Source: Herbiconiux gentiana
GTDB lineage: Bacteria > Actinomycetota > Actinomycetes > Actinomycetales > Microbacteriaceae
DNA: 64,000 nucleotides
Assembly: GCF_024978135.1 (NCBI RefSeq)
Contig: NZ_JANTEZ010000010.1
Location: 1-64,000 of the forward strand
Reading direction: 5' to 3'
A program made the translations under genes and the position numbers. The notes beneath the pieces are model-generated. The model saw only the letters and a list, made by a program, of their open reading frames with translations, made no database searches and was not told where the DNA came from. Positions 16,371-25,064 of the stretch are shown here, piece by piece. Numbering within the stretch: the first letter of the stretch is position 1; each line of letters opens with the position of its first letter.

Positions 16371-17554
16371 CCGCGCGCATCGCCGGCCTCAGCACGCGTC
16401 TCATTCGCGTGCCGCTCCGGCGCCCCTGGGGCCCCGACGTCACGTCGATCTCGCTCGTCGAGACCGTCGTGCGCGACAGCGACGGGGCCGAGGGCTTCGG
16501 ATTCTCGTGGACACCGTCCATCGGCGCCGAAGCCGCGCAAGCCCTGCTCGACCACGACATCACCCGCTTCGCCGTCGGCCGCGGCACCGGCCCCGAGGCG
16601 CTCTGGCCCGAGCTCTGGGCGCACCTGCACGAGGCCGGCTCGGGCGGACTCACCACCATCGCGATGGCCGGCCTCGACCTCGCCCTCTGGGACCTCGCCG
16701 GCCGCCGCGCCGACCGCTCGCTCACCGAGCTGCTGACGCAGGGCGCGGGCGGCGCGACCGCCCCGAAAGGCGCGACCGCAGCGTCCGGCCCGACCGGCCC
16801 AACCGGCCCGACCGGCCCGCCCGGCACCGACCCCGAGGTCTACGGCAGCGGCGTCAACCTGCACTACCCCCTGCCCGAGCTCGTGGCCCAGGCCGAGCGC
16901 TGGGTGGCGAGCGGCTTCGACGCCGTGAAGGTGAAGGTCGGCAGCCCCGAGCTCGCCGACGACGTCGCCCGCGTGCGCGCCGTGCGCGAGGTGATCGGCC
17001 CCGACCGCCGCCTGATGATCGACGCCAACCAGCGCTGGGATCTCGAGCACGCCGTCCGCGCCCTCGACACCCTCGCCGAGTTCGACCTGCGCTGGATCGA
17101 GGAGCCCCTCCGCGCCGACGACCTCCCCGCCCACGAGGCCCTCCGCGCCCGCACCGCCGTGCCGATCGCGCTCGGCGAGAACGTGCACACGCGCTACCGC
17201 GTCGAGGAGTTCCTGCGGGCCGGCGTCGTGGACGTGCTGCAGCCGAACGCCGTGCGCGTCGGCGGCGTCACTCCCTTCCAGCAGATCGCCGCCCTCGCCC
17301 GCGTGAACGGCGTCGAGGTCGCCCCGCACCTCCTGCTCGAACTCTCGGGCCAGCTCGCCGCCGCCTTCCCGCCCGCCGCCGCCCGCCCCCTCGTCGAAGC
17401 GGTCGAAGACGCGGGCTTCGCGTCCTTCGGCATCCTGGCGTCCCCCTCCCCCATCACCGTCGACGGCTCCCGAATGCACGTGACCGACCACCCCGGCCTG
17501 GGCCTCCGATTCGCCGCCCGACCCCTCGCCTCGACCCGAACGGACACCCCATGA
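16367..17554 (+). CDS. Enolase-superfamily (mandelate racemase type) sugar-acid dehydratase
   Basis: The 395-residue protein shows the MR-subgroup signature: catalytic KVKVG, metal ligands Asp in MIDANQRWD, Glu in WIEEPL and Glu in ALGENVH, and a C-terminal His in APHLLLEL. In this operon it should dehydrate galactarate/glucarate or the corresponding lactone to 5-dehydro-4-deoxyglucarate, bridging the dehydrogenase and KdgD; the exact acid is uncertain. A collagen-like insert (GPTGPTGPTGPPGTD, about residues 144-158) made of 9-bp DNA repeats interrupts the loop between the capping domain and the barrel, and is probably neutral. The ATG overlaps the upstream stop by four bases. Confidence 0.85.
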   Translation: MTARIAGLSTRLIRVPLRRPWGPDVTSISLVETVVRDSDGAEGFGFSWTPSIGAEAAQALLDHDITRFAVGRGTGPEALWPELWAHLHEAGSGGLTTIAMAGLDLALWDLAGRRADRSLTELLTQGAGGATAPKGATAASGPTGPTGPTGPPGTDPEVYGSGVNLHYPLPELVAQAERWVASGFDAVKVKVGSPELADDVARVRAVREVIGPDRRLMIDANQRWDLEHAVRALDTLAEFDLRWIEEPLRADDLPAHEALRARTAVPIALGENVHTRYRVEEFLRAGVVDVLQPNAVRVGGVTPFQQIAALARVNGVEVAPHLLLELSGQLAAAFPPAAARPLVEAVEDAGFASFGILASPSPITVDGSRMHVTDHPGLGLRFAARPLASTRTDTP

Positions 17555-19083
17555 CCCCCGCCGCCGAGCGCATCACCTCCCCCGCCGCCGAGCGCACCAC
17601 CTCCCCCGCCGAGCTCGACGCGATCGCCGAGCGGGCTCGCCGAGCATCCGCCGCCCTGGTCGGCACCCCCGCCGCCGCCCGCGCGCGCTGGCTGAGTGCC
17701 GCCGCCGACGACCTCGACGCCGCCGCCGACGAGCTGGTCGAGCTCGCCGACCGCGAGACCTCCCTCGGCCGCCCCCGCCTGCCCGGAGAACTCGCTCGCA
17801 CCACCGCCCAGCTGCGCCTGTTCGCCGAGGCCATCCTCGAGGGCTCCTACATCGAGGCGACGATCGACCACGCCGACCCCGCCGCGGTGCCGCCGCACGG
17901 CGACCTCCGCCGGATGCTCCGCCCCCTCGGCCCCGTGGGCGTCTTCGGCGCGTCGAACTTCCCGTTCGCGTTCTCGATCGCCGGGGGCGACACCGCGTCG
18001 GCGCTGGCCGCCGGATGCCCGGTGATCGTGAAGGCGCACCCCGCGCATCCGCTGCTCTCGCACCGCACGGCCGAGATCGTGGACGCCGCCCTCACCGCCG
18101 CGAGAGCCCCGGCCGGCACCTTCGCGATGATCGAGGGCCGCGACGCCGGCACCGCGCTCGTGACCCACCCGGCCGTGCGCGCGATCGGCTTCACCGGGTC
18201 GCTGCACGGCGGCCGCGCGCTGTTCGATCTCGCGGCCGGCCGACCCGACCCGATCCCGTTCTACGGCGAGCTCAGCGCGCTGAACCCCGTGCTGATCACC
18301 TCCGCCGCCCTCGAGGCGCGCGCCGCCGAGCTCGCCGAGGGCCTCGTCGGCTCGTTCACCCTCGGTGCCGGGCAGTTCTGCACCAAGCCGGGCGTCGTGC
18401 TCGTGCCCCGCGCCTCGGGCTTCGCCGACCGGGTGGGCGCGGTGCTCGGCGCCGGGGCGAATGCGTCGGCCGACGCTTCCACGAGCGCAGGGCCCCGGAT
18501 GCTCTCGGCCGCCATCGCCTCGGGCTACGGCGACGGTGTGCAGGCCCTCACCGCCCACCCGTCGGTGCGGGTCGTCGCGGGCGGGGCGGCGCAGGCGTCG
18601 GCGGCCGCGGCGGACGGCCGCGCATCCGTCGCCCTGTTCGAGACCGCCGCCGCGACCGTGCTCGCCGACCCCGACGCGCTGCTCGTCGAGTGCTTCGGCC
18701 CGGCGGCTCTGGTGATCGAGTACGACGACCGCGCGCAGGCGCTGGCCGTGCTCGGGGCGATCGGCGGGAGCCTCACGGCGACCCTGCACGCCGAGCCGGG
18801 CGAGCCGGTCGACGACGTCGTGGCCGCGATGACCGCGATCGCCGGGCGCGTGCTGTTCGCGGGCTGGCCGACGGGCGTTGCGGTGACGTGGTCGCAGCAG
18901 CACGGGGGGCCGTGGCCGGCGACGACGTCGATCCACACCTCGGTCGGGGTGACCGCGCTGCGCCGTTTCCTCCGGCCGGTCGCCTACCAGGACGCTCCCG
19001 ACCCGCTGCTGCCGCCGGAGCTCCGCGAGGCGAACCCGCTCGGCATCCCGCGCCGCGTCGACGGGGCGCTGACGCTCGACTGA
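17551..19083 (+). CDS. 2,5-dioxovalerate (2-oxoglutarate semialdehyde) dehydrogenase
   Basis: The 510-residue aldehyde dehydrogenase has the cofactor segment FGASNFPFAFS, the general-base Glu in PFYGELSALNP and the catalytic Cys in GAGQFCTKPG. PFYGELSALNP and the C-terminal TSVGVTALRRFLRPVAYQ are characteristic of the group that oxidises 2-oxoglutarate semialdehyde to 2-oxoglutarate (class III KGSADH). It would complete the oxidative uronate pathway, feeding the TCA cycle. The start overlaps the enolase stop (ATGA). The first 25 residues are Ala/Glu-rich and variable. The operon ends here; the next gene has its own leaderless start. Confidence 0.88.
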   Translation: MTPAAERITSPAAERTTSPAELDAIAERARRASAALVGTPAAARARWLSAAADDLDAAADELVELADRETSLGRPRLPGELARTTAQLRLFAEAILEGSYIEATIDHADPAAVPPHGDLRRMLRPLGPVGVFGASNFPFAFSIAGGDTASALAAGCPVIVKAHPAHPLLSHRTAEIVDAALTAARAPAGTFAMIEGRDAGTALVTHPAVRAIGFTGSLHGGRALFDLAAGRPDPIPFYGELSALNPVLITSAALEARAAELAEGLVGSFTLGAGQFCTKPGVVLVPRASGFADRVGAVLGAGANASADASTSAGPRMLSAAIASGYGDGVQALTAHPSVRVVAGGAAQASAAAADGRASVALFETAAATVLADPDALLVECFGPAALVIEYDDRAQALAVLGAIGGSLTATLHAEPGEPVDDVVAAMTAIAGRVLFAGWPTGVAVTWSQQHGGPWPATTSIHTSVGVTALRRFLRPVAYQDAPDPLLPPELREANPLGIPRRVDGALTLD

Positions 19084-19167
19084 CCCGCAGTGGGCGTCGG
19101 CCCTCGCCGGCTCGCGTCGGGCATCCGGCGCCTTCCGCCCGGCCGAGCACCGGCCTAGGGTTGCGGC

Positions 19168-19812
19168 ATGGATGCGCGGCCGATCGACGTCGTCTTCGTC
19201 CGCGGTGCCGGCGAGGGCGCCTACGAAGCCGACGAGCTCCTCGCCGACAGCCTCGCCCGCCACCTCGGCCGCGGCTACGCGGTCACCATGCCCCGGCTGC
19301 CCGCTGACGACGACGACAGCGAGCCGGGCCACAGCGGCCCACTTCAGATCATCGCCGACGCCATCGCAGCCGCGCACCCGCCCGTCGTCCTCGTCGGCCA
19401 TTCGGCGGGCGGCTACCTCCTGCTCGAGGCGCTCACCCGCCGAGCACCCGAAGAGGGAGACGGAGACGCGGACGGGCCACCCCGCGCATCCGTCGCCCTC
19501 ATCGCGCTGATCGCCGCGCCCTACCCCGGCGCCGACCCCGACTGGACCTTCGACGGCTTCGACCTGCCCACCGACATCGCCGAGCGCCTGCCGCCCGGCG
19601 CCCCCGTGCTGCTCTATGCGAGCGAGGACGACGACATCGTCCCCTTCGCCCACCGCGACCTCTACGCGGCCGCGCTCCCCGGAGCGATCACGCGCACCAC
19701 CACCGGCGGCCACCAGCTCGGCGACGACCTCTCGCTCGTGGCGGCCGACATCCGCACCCACGTCCCGCGCCGCCGCCCGACCCACCCCTCCCCGGGCCGC
19801 GTGCCGAGCTGA
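19168..19812 (+). CDS. Small alpha/beta hydrolase
   Basis: The 214-residue protein resembles RBBP9/YdeN-type hydrolases: VVFVRGAGEGAY near the start, the nucleophile elbow GHSAGG, an acidic residue in YASEDDDIVP and a C-terminal His in TGGHQLGDDLS. Substrate is unknown. A -10 box TAGGGT (19156-19161) ends 6 nt before the ATG, so the mRNA is probably leaderless. It is independent of the uronate operon, 84 bp upstream. The last 20 residues are Pro/Arg-rich and unlikely to be structured. Confidence 0.82.
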   Translation: MDARPIDVVFVRGAGEGAYEADELLADSLARHLGRGYAVTMPRLPADDDDSEPGHSGPLQIIADAIAAAHPPVVLVGHSAGGYLLLEALTRRAPEEGDGDADGPPRASVALIALIAAPYPGADPDWTFDGFDLPTDIAERLPPGAPVLLYASEDDDIVPFAHRDLYAAALPGAITRTTTGGHQLGDDLSLVAADIRTHVPRRRPTHPSPGRVPS

Positions 19813-19848
19813 GCCGCATGCTGAGCGGAGCCGCCGCCGCGCATCCGC

Positions 19849-21579
19849 TCACCCGGCCGCGGACCTGGGCGGATGCCCGTGCCGGGGCACCTCGATCGAG
19901 ACCAGATGGTCGACCACGGGCAGCGAGCGCGACAGGGCCCGGGCCGCGTCGCTCACCTCGGTGTCGTAGCCGGTGGTGCGCGAGCGGTGCTGGCTCAGGT
20001 GCTCGCGCCACGAGCCGACGGTGAAGGCCTCGACCAGGAAGCCCGGATGCTCGCGGTCGTCGTAGAGCGTCCAGGTGCGCGCTCCCGTGCGCCGCCGGCT
20101 CTGCTCGACCCGGCGCATCAGGTCGAGGAAGCGGGCGCGATCGGCGTCGGCTATCTCGTAGCGCACGATGACGAGGGTGCTGCCGTCGGGATCGAGTGCC
20201 GGGCGCGCATCCGGCCCCGCCGTGTCAGCATCGCCCGCGGCGCCGCCCGCCTCGTCAGGCCCCGGGAGCTCGACGGGCGGCACGTCGGTGAGCGGCATCG
20301 GTGCCAGCGCCCGGCTCTTGCCGCTGGTCGGCAGCAGCGGTCTCATCAGCAGCCAGAGAGCGGTCAGCAGCACCAGGCCACCCGCTCCCGCGACGGTGAC
20401 GACCACCCCGATCGCCGTGCCGAGCGCCCCCGCGATCGTCGCCCCGAGCGCGGTGCCGCCGAAGAGCACCAGCTGGTAGACCGAGAGCCCGCGGGTGCGC
20501 ACCCACGCCGGAAGGAACGACTGCACCGTGCCGTTCAGGGTCGCGATCACCCCGATCCAGGCGAGCCCGACGACGACGAGCACGGGCAGGGTGATCAGCA
20601 GCGAGTCCGACAGCGCGACCCCGGCGATCCCGAGCCCGTAGAGGGCGCTCGTCACGACGATCAACCGGCTCGTGCCCCACGCGTCGCGGAGCTTCGGGAT
20701 GAGGAACGCCCCGCCGATCGATCCGACTCCGAGCGCGGCGAGCAGCAGGCCGTAGCCGTTCGAGTCGAGCCGCAGTCGCACGTCGGCCAGCACGGGCAGC
20801 AGGGCCCACAGGGCGTTCGCGGGCACGATGAACAGCAGCAGCTGCAGGTAGAGCCGCCGCACGACGCCGGCGTGAGCCACGTAGCGCAGGCCGGCACGCG
20901 TGGCGGCGACGAACGGCTCGCGGTCGGCTTTCGGAGGCGAGTAGCCGCGCCAGAGCAGCAGCACGAGCAGCAGCCCCGCGAAGCTCGCGGCGTTGAGCGC
21001 GAACACGAACGGGATGCCCAGCGAGGCGATCGTCAGCCCGGCGAGGGCCGGGCCGATCGCCCGCGCGACGTTCACCCCGATCGACGACAGCGACGCGGCA
21101 TTCGCGATCAGCCGGGTCGGCACGATCTCGGGCACGATCGCCTGGTACGCCGGCAGCTGCACGGCCGACGCCGTGCCGAGCGCGAAGGTCAGCGCGAGCA
21201 GCAGCACGGGGGTCATCGCGCCCGCGGCGGTCAGCAGTGCCAGCGCGAGAGCGGTGAGAGCCTGGATGCTCTGCACGGCGATGAGCAGCAGCCGGCGGTT
21301 CGCGAACTCACCGAGAACTCCGGCGGGGATGCCGAACAGCAGCACCGGGGCGGCCGACGCCGTCGACACCAGCGCGATCACCGCGGGCGACGCGTGCTGC
21401 TCGACGAGGAACCACTGCGCGCCGACGGTCTGCATCCAGCCGCCGATGTTGCTGATCAGCCCCGCGATCCACAGCCAGCGGAAGATGCGGACGGCGAGCG
21501 GGGCCAGCGCCCCCACCCGGGCGGGCGGCGCGCCCACGGGCGGCGTGGCCGCGCCCGGAGACCGCGTCGGCGCCCCCAC
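19849..21579 (-). CDS. MFS exporter (MFS_3 type) with C-terminal monooxygenase-like domain
   Basis: About 420 residues form a 10-12 span major-facilitator transporter (IFRWLWIAGLISNIGGWMQ, then AQWFLVEQ), of the MFS_3 group that includes the enterobactin exporter. A linker leads to a soluble C-terminal domain (TLVIVRYEIADADRARFLDL, later WREHLSQHRSRTT) found in many such transporters and resembling antibiotic-biosynthesis monooxygenase folds. The start is uncertain: GTG at 21579, 9 bp after the preceding pseudogene's stop, gives 576 residues, but no ribosome-binding site is obvious. A later GTG nearer the first span is possible. Substrate unknown. Confidence 0.82.
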   Translation of the reverse strand: MGAPTRSPGAATPPVGAPPARVGALAPLAVRIFRWLWIAGLISNIGGWMQTVGAQWFLVEQHASPAVIALVSTASAAPVLLFGIPAGVLGEFANRRLLLIAVQSIQALTALALALLTAAGAMTPVLLLALTFALGTASAVQLPAYQAIVPEIVPTRLIANAASLSSIGVNVARAIGPALAGLTIASLGIPFVFALNAASFAGLLLVLLLWRGYSPPKADREPFVAATRAGLRYVAHAGVVRRLYLQLLLFIVPANALWALLPVLADVRLRLDSNGYGLLLAALGVGSIGGAFLIPKLRDAWGTSRLIVVTSALYGLGIAGVALSDSLLITLPVLVVVGLAWIGVIATLNGTVQSFLPAWVRTRGLSVYQLVLFGGTALGATIAGALGTAIGVVVTVAGAGGLVLLTALWLLMRPLLPTSGKSRALAPMPLTDVPPVELPGPDEAGGAAGDADTAGPDARPALDPDGSTLVIVRYEIADADRARFLDLMRRVEQSRRRTGARTWTLYDDREHPGFLVEAFTVGSWREHLSQHRSRTTGYDTEVSDAARALSRSLPVVDHLVSIEVPRHGHPPRSAAG

Positions 21580-21587
21580 CGGCGACG

Positions 21588-22216
21588 TCAGCTGACGGCC
21601 GCGAAGGCGGTCTCGATGACCTCGACCACCTCGTCGGGCTTCGCGATCATCGCCAGGTGGGGCGCCGCGAGCTCGACGACCTCGCGCATGCCGGCGCGCT
21701 CGTAGCCGAAGCGCTCGACGTCGGGGTTGATCGTGTGGTCGTCGGCCGAGACGATGCCCCAGGCCGGTGTCGTCTTCCACGCGGCGACGGGGGCCGCGTC
21801 GCCGAAGGCCGCCGCGGCGAGCGGTCGCTGCGAGACGGCCAGCACCTGGGCGGTCTCGAGCGGAACCCCGCCCGCGAACACCGCGGGGAAGGCGTCGATC
21901 TTCACCGACACGTCGGTGCCCGGCTCGGCTCCGCCGCTCGGGAACGGCGTGTACACCAGGTTCTGCGCGAGGTCGGAGTCGGGGAACCGCCCCTGATCAC
22001 GGCGCCGCCGTAGGAGTGACCGACGAGCAGCACCGGCCCGTCGATCTGCTCCACGAAGGCGCGGATGTACTCCGAGTCGCCGATCAGGCTGCGGTTCGGC
22101 ACGCCGGGCACGAGCACGGCGCGGCCCTTGTCGAGCAGGCGCCGGGTCACCGGGGCCCAGCTGGCGGCGTCGGCGAAGGCGCCGTGCACGAGGACGATGG
22201 TGGGTTCGTTGGCCAT
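21588..22216 (-). pseudogene. Alpha/beta hydrolase disrupted by an internal deletion and frameshift
   Basis: The N-terminal half reads in one frame from the ATG at 22216 (ANEPTIVLVHGAFADAASW, nucleophile elbow GHSYGGAVI) behind an AGAGG site. The C-terminal half (LAQNLVYTPFPSGG through PAWGIVSADDHTINPD to the end) continues in another frame to 21588. Family members have some 30-40 residues between the elbow and this second segment; here the two are joined near 21986-21996. An internal deletion that is not a multiple of three explains this. The protein as encoded would stop early and lack its acid and His. A sequencing or assembly error cannot be excluded. Confidence 0.75.
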
Positions 22217-22308
22217 GGATCAACCTCTTTCTGTCGCAGCGAATCTACGGATCGCCGACGTCGAGCGCCTGTCCCTGCCGTTACCACTCAGACGCGCCGC
22301 CGGGCCCC

Positions 22309-23637
22309 TCAGCCCAGCAGCCGCAGCTCCGGGATGCGCACCGGCTCCCCCGTCTCAAGCGACAGGTTCCCCGCGATCCCCACCGAGATCGCCTTGACCC
22401 CGTCGGCGAACCCGGCGACCCGGCCGAGCGGCTCGTCGACCGCCACCCGGTGGAAGAGGTGGTCGAGCAGGTACGCGTCCCCACCCCCGTGTCCACCGAT
22501 GCCCTCGGGAATGGGCACGACCCGCGCGCTCTCCCAGTGCCGCTGCACGACGAGCCGCTCCGACTCGGGCCGCACGTCGCCGGCCGACTCCGACTGCCCC
22601 GGGTTGGCGCTCGGGTCGACGACCACTCGCCCGTCCTCCCCGATCAGCACCGCCCCGCGCTCGACCACCTCGAGCTCCGCCCGGCCCTCGGTGCCGCTGA
22701 CCGAGACCCGGTAGCCCTCCCAGGGCGAGTGCGCGTTCAGCGAGTAGCTCAGGGTGGCGCCGGAGTCGTAGTCGACCAGGGCGGCGAGGTTGTCCTCGAT
22801 CGTGATGCCCGGGTCGAAGACGTCGCGGTCGCGCAGGTACCCGTCGTGGTGCTCGTTGTCGAGGTAGAGCTCCTTCATGCGCGCATCCGCCCCGAGGTCG
22901 AGCGCGAAGGGGTCGCCCGTGACGCCGGTTCCGCGCGACGGCCGCGCCCCGAGCCCTCGCGCCTCGGCGTTCGCCGCCCCGTAGAAGCGCAGCCCGCCGC
23001 TCGCGAACACCCGCACCGGGGTGGCCGCGATCCACCAGTTCACCAGGTCGAAGTGGTGCGAGGCCTTGTGCACGAAGAGCCCCCCGCTGTTGCGCTTGTC
23101 GCGGTGCCAGCGGCGGAAGTAGTCGGCCCCGTGCACCGTGTCGAGCGCCCACTCGAAGTGCACCGCGGTCACCTGTCCGATCGTGCCGTCGGCGATCACC
23201 GAGCGCAGGGCGCTGTTGCGCGGCGAATAGCGGTAGTTGAAGGTCGTGATGACCTCCCGGCCGGTCGACTCGATCGCGGCCGCGATGCGGCGCACGCTCT
23301 CGACGTCGATCGTCAGCGGCTTCTCGACCACCACGTCGGCCCCCGCCTCGAGGGCGCGCACCACGAAGTCGGCGTGGGTGAAGTCGGGGGTGGTGATGAT
23401 CACCCGGTCGATGCGCTCGTCCACGATCATCCGCTCGAGCTGGTCGGGCGTGTAGCGCTTCGGTGCCCGGATGCCCGCCGCCGTCACCTGGCGCTCGTAG
23501 ACGTCGAGGCGGCCGGGGTTGACGTCGCTCCAGGCCACCAGTTCGGCGACGTCGGCGTGCACGCCGGTCAGCCCGCGCACGTAGAGGTCGGCCCGTCCGC
23601 CCGTGCCGATGAGTGCGTACCGTTCGGTCTGGGCCAT
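22309..23637 (-). CDS. Gfo/Idh/MocA-family oxidoreductase
   Basis: The 442-residue protein begins AQTERYALIGTGGRADLYVR (Rossmann loop GTGGRA), has VVVEKPLTID with the family EKP motif, and the substrate-domain segment GGLFVHKASHHFDLVNWW with catalytic-type Lys/His. It is longer than average, as in some bacterial enzymes acting on glycosides. AGGA lies 9 nt before the ATG. Its promoter carries two copies of the regulon operator, 56 bp apart, and is divergent from a LacI gene. The protein is therefore probably controlled by that regulator and takes part in the same plant-sugar metabolism; the substrate is unknown. Confidence 0.9.
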   Translation of the reverse strand: MAQTERYALIGTGGRADLYVRGLTGVHADVAELVAWSDVNPGRLDVYERQVTAAGIRAPKRYTPDQLERMIVDERIDRVIITTPDFTHADFVVRALEAGADVVVEKPLTIDVESVRRIAAAIESTGREVITTFNYRYSPRNSALRSVIADGTIGQVTAVHFEWALDTVHGADYFRRWHRDKRNSGGLFVHKASHHFDLVNWWIAATPVRVFASGGLRFYGAANAEARGLGARPSRGTGVTGDPFALDLGADARMKELYLDNEHHDGYLRDRDVFDPGITIEDNLAALVDYDSGATLSYSLNAHSPWEGYRVSVSGTEGRAELEVVERGAVLIGEDGRVVVDPSANPGQSESAGDVRPESERLVVQRHWESARVVPIPEGIGGHGGGDAYLLDHLFHRVAVDEPLGRVAGFADGVKAISVGIAGNLSLETGEPVRIPELRLLG

Positions 23638-23680
23638 GGGAGCTGTTCCTGGTTCTGGCGCCTGCGCGCCGTCGCGATCG

Positions 23681-23782
23681 AGAAAGCGCTTGCCGAGCGT
23701 CCAGCGGTCGACCCGGTCGAGAGCACGGATGCAGCGAGAAAGCGCTATCCCAAGTTGTACCAGGGGCGCGCTGAGAGGGCAA
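23681..23782 (-). promoter_or_regulatory. Promoter with tandem LacI-type operators
   Basis: On the minus strand TTGCCC (23782-23777), a 17-nt spacer and TACAAC (23759-23754) form a promoter for the oxidoreductase starting at 23637. Operator 1, AGAAAGCGCTATCC (plus 23737-23750), starts 3 nt after the -10; operator 2, AGAAAGCGCTTGCC (23681-23694), lies exactly 56 bp further downstream in the leader. Two spaced sites would permit looping or a roadblock. The divergent lacI gene starts at 23870, so it may be autoregulated from the same region. Confidence 0.75.
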
Positions 23783-23869
23783 ACATCCCGAACCGGGCGG
23801 CGCGGTCGCGATAGCATCGGGAACGCTCGGGCAACGACCCGCCCGGGTCATCCGGCACCGGAGGAACGC

Positions 23870-24979
23870 ATGACCGGGAACACCCCCGACGGCCCCACCG
23901 CACCCTCGCTCGACGCGGGCTCGCGGCGCAGTTCGCCCGCGACTCTCGAAGACGTCGCCCGCGCGGCCGGAGTCTCGCTCGCGACCGCCTCCCGCTCGCT
24001 GAACGGCAGCAGCCGCACGGTGAACGCCGCCTACCGCAGCAAGGTGCTCGACGCCGCGGCGCGGCTGAACTACTCCCCCAACCTCTCGGCCCAGGCGGTC
24101 GCGCGGGGCAGCACCATGACCGTCGCCCTCGTGGTCGCCGACATCACCGACCCCTACTTCTCGTCGATCGCGGCCGGGGTGGTCGCCGAGGCCGACCAGG
24201 GGCGGCTGATCGTGACGATGGCCGCGACCGAGCGCGACTCCGAGCGGGAGCTCGAGATCGTGCGCACCCTGCGCGGACAGCGACCGAAGGTGATCATTCT
24301 GGCCGGGTCGCGGCGCGAGGGCGACCCCTCGGAGGAGGCGCTCCGTCGCGAACTCGAGGACTACGAGCGGGCCGGCGGCCGCGTGGTGCTGATCAGCCGG
24401 AACGAGCTCGGTTTCCGCACGGTGCAGATCGACAACGCCTCCGGGGCCGCCGACCTCGCGACCGCACTGGTCGGGCTCGGCTACCGCCGCTTCTCGGTGC
24501 TCACCGGAAACCGCGAGCTGAAGACGGCCGCCGACCGGCTCGACGGGTTCACGTCGGGGCTGGAGCGGGCGGGCATCCGCGTCGAGGCCGACCGGGTGGT
24601 GCAGAGCGCCTTCACCCGGGACGGCGGCTACGAGGGCATGCGCTCGTTGATCGCCGCGGGCGTGCAGGCCGACGAGGTGGTGTTCGCGGTGAACGACGTG
24701 ATGGCGGTCGGCGCCCTGTCGGCGCTGCGGGATGCGGGCCTCACCCCCGGCGCCGATGTGGCGGTCGCGGGGTTCGACGACATCCCCACGGTGCAGGACG
24801 TGTGGCCGACGCTGACGACGGTGAACGTGCCGCTCGTCGAGGTGGGGCGGGCCGCGCTGCGGCTGGCGCTCGAGGAGACGGACGCCTCCGTGTCGGCCGA
24901 CTCGGACGCGTCCACCGCGCCCGGGTCTCCGGTGGCGACCTCGGTGGTGGTGCGGGACAGCACGCCGCGCCGCGCGTAG
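23870..24979 (+). CDS. LacI-family transcriptional regulator
   Basis: The 369-residue protein has an HTH (TLEDVARAAGVSLATASRSL) at residues 25-44 and a sugar-binding effector domain (TVALVVADITDPYFSSIAAG, and VAVAGFDDIPTVQDVWPTLT near the C-terminus). GGAGG lies about 5 nt before the ATG, which fixes the start. It faces a Gfo/Idh gene whose promoter bears two operators, so it likely regulates it and possibly the wider regulon alongside the LacI at 12937. The effector is unknown; a pectin breakdown product is a reasonable guess. The last 35 residues are Ser/Ala/Asp-rich. Confidence 0.93.
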   Translation: MTGNTPDGPTAPSLDAGSRRSSPATLEDVARAAGVSLATASRSLNGSSRTVNAAYRSKVLDAAARLNYSPNLSAQAVARGSTMTVALVVADITDPYFSSIAAGVVAEADQGRLIVTMAATERDSERELEIVRTLRGQRPKVIILAGSRREGDPSEEALRRELEDYERAGGRVVLISRNELGFRTVQIDNASGAADLATALVGLGYRRFSVLTGNRELKTAADRLDGFTSGLERAGIRVEADRVVQSAFTRDGGYEGMRSLIAAGVQADEVVFAVNDVMAVGALSALRDAGLTPGADVAVAGFDDIPTVQDVWPTLTTVNVPLVEVGRAALRLALEETDASVSADSDASTAPGSPVATSVVVRDSTPRRA

Positions 24980-25064
24980 AGGTCACCTCGCGGGGCCGTG
25001 CGGCCGCGCATCCGCCCCCTCACCTGCCCGGTCACCTGCCCGCAGGCAGCACAACCGACCCTCC

